The notes below the pieces were generated by a model. That model made no database searches and had not been told where the DNA came from. It saw only the letters and a list, made by a program, of their open reading frames with translations. This document shows positions 6,185-8,247 of a stretch of DNA of 8,247 bases, in pieces. The DNA comes from Streptosporangiaceae bacterium (GTDB lineage Bacteria; Actinomycetota; Actinomycetes; Streptosporangiales; Streptosporangiaceae). The position numbers and the translations under genes are program-made. The stretch is taken from NCBI GenBank assembly GCA_030039095.1, contig JASHQP010000676.1:1-8247 (forward strand), read 5' to 3'. Position 1 is the first letter of the stretch, and each line of letters opens with the position of its first letter.

Positions 6185-8247
6185 CCGGCGACCTCCAGCG
6201 CATCAAGCGCCCGCTGCACCCGCGGCGCGCCGGGGGTTCCGATCCTGGAGTAGATCGCCAGGGCCTGGCGCAGGCTGGCGGCGGCAGCGGCGGTGTCCTC
6301 GGCCAGCAGGCTCTCGCCGATACCTTCCAGCGCGCGTGCTTCCTCGAGCGGCGCCCCGAGATCGCGCGCGATCGCGAGCGCCTGGCCGTGGTAGTCGCGT
6401 GCCTGCTGGGCTGCCGAGGTCTGGAGCGAGAGTCCGCCTAGGTTGTTGAGCGTCATGGCCTGGCTGTGGCGCGCGCCGAGTTCGCGGTGCAGCCGCAGCG
6501 CCAGCTGCATGCTGGCGGCCGCGGCCGGATAGTCCCCGGTCGCCATCTGCACGAGGCCCAGGCCATCGTGGGCCCAGGCCTGGCCGAGCCGGTCGCCGAG
6601 GCTGCGGAACAGCTCCAGGGCCTCGCGGTGGCTGGCGGCGGCAGTTTCCTGGTCGCCCACCAGACAGGTCGCGAAACCCAGCTCGCACAGCGCGTCGGCC
6701 TCGTCGAACCGGGAGCCGAGGCTGCGGAACATGGCCAGCGCCAGCTCTTGGCTGGCAACGGCCGCTGCGTAATCCCCGGTCCACTGCTGCACCTGGCCCA
6801 GGTCGGTGAGGGAGACGCCCTCGGCGAGCCGGTCGCCGATGCCGCGGGCCAGCGCCAGTGCCTGGCGATGGCTGGCCTCGGCGGCGGGATAGTCCGCGAC
6901 GTCCGTTTGCACCAGCCCGAGATGGTTCAGCGCGTACACCTGCCCGGGCAGGTCCTCGAGGTCGCGGTACAGCGCCACCGCCCGGACCAGCCTGGCGCTC
7001 GCGGCGGGGTAGTTCCCGGTGATCTGGTCGAGCAGGCCGAGTTCGTCGAGCACGCCGGCTTCGCCCGGCCGGTCCCCGGCCTGGATCGCCGCCGCGAGAG
7101 CGGTCCGGTACTGGTCCGACGCCTGGTCCCAGTGCCCGCGGGCGCGCAGGAAGCCGCCCATCGCGGTGGCGATCGCGACAGCGTGCCGCGGCATCCCCTC
7201 GGCGGCCGCGTAGCCGACGGCCGCGTGCAAGTTGGGGCGCTCGGCTTCCAGCCAGCCGGCCGCCCGATCCGAGTCAGGGAGGTCCGGTGCCCGCGGTGGT
7301 GGGCTGCCCGGCGGCCGACGGCCGCCCGCGGTGGTCCAGGTGGCGATGTGCCTGCTGGCAGTCGCGGCGGCGTGGGCGTAGTAGTTGACGAGCCGGCCGA
7401 CGGCGTCGCGCGAAGACGCGGGGTCGTCGTCGGCGGCGAGCGTGCGGGCGTGCTCGCGGAGCAGGTCGTGCAGCAGGTAGCGGCCCGGCGCCGGCTCGGT
7501 GATCAGGTGCTGGTCATAGAGCTCGTCGAGCTGGGCGCGGGCAGTTTCCAGGCCGACGTCGTCAAGGGCGGCGGCCGCGTAGGCATCGATGTCGGTGCCC
7601 GGAGCCAGCCCGAGCCTGCGGAACAGCCGCTGCTGCGCCATGGTCAGGTCTTGGTAGGACAGGTCGAAGGCGGCGGCGACCGACAGGTTCTCGGCGCGCA
7701 TGACGGCCAGCCGGTCATGGGCAGCCGCCAGCTGGCGGGCAAGCTCGGTGCCGTCGCGAGCCGGATGATGCTTCAGCTGCCTGGCGAGCATCCCGATGGC
7801 CAGCGGCAGGTGCCCGCACATCCGGGCTATCTCCGCGGCCGGGCCCCCGGCACCGGCAAGGTCCGCGCGGCCCGCCAGCCGGGTCAGCAGCGCCATCGCT
7901 TCGCCGGGCGACAGCGTGTCGATGCTCACGACCTCGGCGTCCTCGAGCGCGGTCAGCCGCCGGCGGCTGGTGATCAGCACCAGGCTGCCGGGGGTGCCCG
8001 GCAGCAGCGGCCGGACCTGCTCGTGCCCGGCCGCGTCATCGAGCACCAGCAGGATCTTCTTGCCCGCCACGTAGTCTCTCCACCGGCCGGCCCTGGCCTC
8101 GGCGCCGGGCGGGATGTGATGCACCGCGACCCCGGCCGCCAGCAGCAGGCTCGCCAGCGCGTCCGCCGGGCTGACCGGGTGCAGGCCGGGGGTATGGGCG
8201 TGCAGCGGAAGGAAAAACTGCCCGTCCGGAAAACTGGTGGCCAGCCG
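6169..8247 (-). CDS. NB-ARC/TPR STAND ATPase, AfsR-like, C-terminal part (5' partial)
   Basis: The frame stays open through the right edge, so 692 residues are visible and the start, P-loop (Walker A) and any N-terminal effector domain lie beyond the window. The first visible residues, RLATSFPDGQFFLPLHAH, match the region after the P-loop in AfsR-type NB-ARC domains. The Walker B/kinase-2 strand KKILLVLDDA is at 63-72, followed by a sensor-like SLVLITSRRR at 88-97 and a GLPL-type motif CGHLPLAI at 144-151. A winged-helix segment ends in YLLHDLLREHA at 257-267, the position of the MHD motif in plant and animal relatives. Residues about 370-686 are roughly eight TPRs of 40 residues. STAND proteins are ATP-driven switches in which TPRs sense a ligand or partner and release an effector domain. 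Here the effector could be a SARP DNA-binding domain, another HTH or a defence module. A GTG at 8124 lies inside the ATPase domain and is not a plausible start. Confidence 0.9.
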   Translation of the reverse strand, partial: RLATSFPDGQFFLPLHAHTPGLHPVSPADALASLLLAAGVAVHHIPPGAEARAGRWRDYVAGKKILLVLDDAAGHEQVRPLLPGTPGSLVLITSRRRLTALEDAEVVSIDTLSPGEAMALLTRLAGRADLAGAGGPAAEIARMCGHLPLAIGMLARQLKHHPARDGTELARQLAAAHDRLAVMRAENLSVAAAFDLSYQDLTMAQQRLFRRLGLAPGTDIDAYAAAALDDVGLETARAQLDELYDQHLITEPAPGRYLLHDLLREHARTLAADDDPASSRDAVGRLVNYYAHAAATASRHIATWTTAGGRRPPGSPPPRAPDLPDSDRAAGWLEAERPNLHAAVGYAAAEGMPRHAVAIATAMGGFLRARGHWDQASDQYRTALAAAIQAGDRPGEAGVLDELGLLDQITGNYPAASARLVRAVALYRDLEDLPGQVYALNHLGLVQTDVADYPAAEASHRQALALARGIGDRLAEGVSLTDLGQVQQWTGDYAAAVASQELALAMFRSLGSRFDEADALCELGFATCLVGDQETAAASHREALELFRSLGDRLGQAWAHDGLGLVQMATGDYPAAAASMQLALRLHRELGARHSQAMTLNNLGGLSLQTSAAQQARDYHGQALAIARDLGAPLEEARALEGIGESLLAEDTAAAAASLRQALAIYSRIGTPGAPRVQRALDALEVAGQRGG
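6190..7134 (-). repeat. TPR-encoding repeat array, 120-bp period
   Basis: Within the NB-ARC gene about eight units of 40 codons follow one another. Equivalent turn codons (G-D/N-Y or G-D-Q) fall at 7009-7011, 6889-6891, 6769-6771, 6649-6651 and 6529-6531, exactly 120 bp apart. Each unit has the TPR pattern A-x-x-x-x-x-A-L-x-x-x-R-x-L-G-D/A-R followed by A-x-x-L-x-x-L-G. The later units (about 6190-6420) are more diverged. Confidence 0.85.

Noticed and set aside
8122..8124. GTG as start of the NB-ARC/TPR gene
   Set aside because: It is inside the ATPase domain, and the open frame with conserved sequence continues upstream to the window edge.

Overview
The window is very GC-rich, and coding frames show strong G/C bias at third codon positions (52 of 59 codons in the smallest gene). 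It also carries a putative F420/flavin split-barrel oxidoreductase and an AfsR-like NB-ARC/TPR protein. Together these point to a filamentous actinomycete-type Actinobacterium; I cannot name the genus. Nearly every base is coding, and I see no rRNA, tRNA, CRISPR array, transposase or integrase.

Layout. (1) Bases 2-2364, plus strand: the 3' end of an iron(III)-type ABC permease, its ATPase (FbpC-like), and a small DUF1992 protein whose start overlaps the ATPase stop in an ATGA. This looks like one operon entering from the left; the solute-binding protein is not in the window. (2) Bases 2361-3200, minus strand: an unrecognised protein with three predicted membrane segments and an Ig/PKD-like beta domain. 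It converges on the DUF1992 gene, and the two stop codons share a single CTAG. An AT-rich 150-bp gap behind its start may hold its promoter. (3) Bases 3352-4971, minus strand: a sensor histidine kinase followed by a PPOX-class (F420/FMN) split-barrel oxidoreductase, with no response regulator beside them. (4) Bases 5057-5908, plus strand: an extended-SDR NAD-dependent epimerase/dehydratase, divergent from the kinase across an 85-bp shared upstream region. (5) Bases 6005-6184, plus strand: a 59-codon ORF with an excellent Shine-Dalgarno, overlapping tail to tail with (6) bases 6169-8247, minus strand: the C-terminal 692 residues of an NB-ARC STAND ATPase with about eight TPRs of exactly 40 residues. 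Its reading frame runs off the right edge of the window.

How they fit together. Only region 1 is a clear functional unit (metal import, plus a co-translated protein of unknown role). The kinase and oxidoreductase may be co-transcribed. The rest looks like a row of separate genes packed with minimal spacing. I do not see a convincing new multi-gene system. The parts most worth a second look are the small ORF beside the STAND protein, the membrane protein whose Ig-like domain is predicted to face the cytoplasm, and the orphan kinase.
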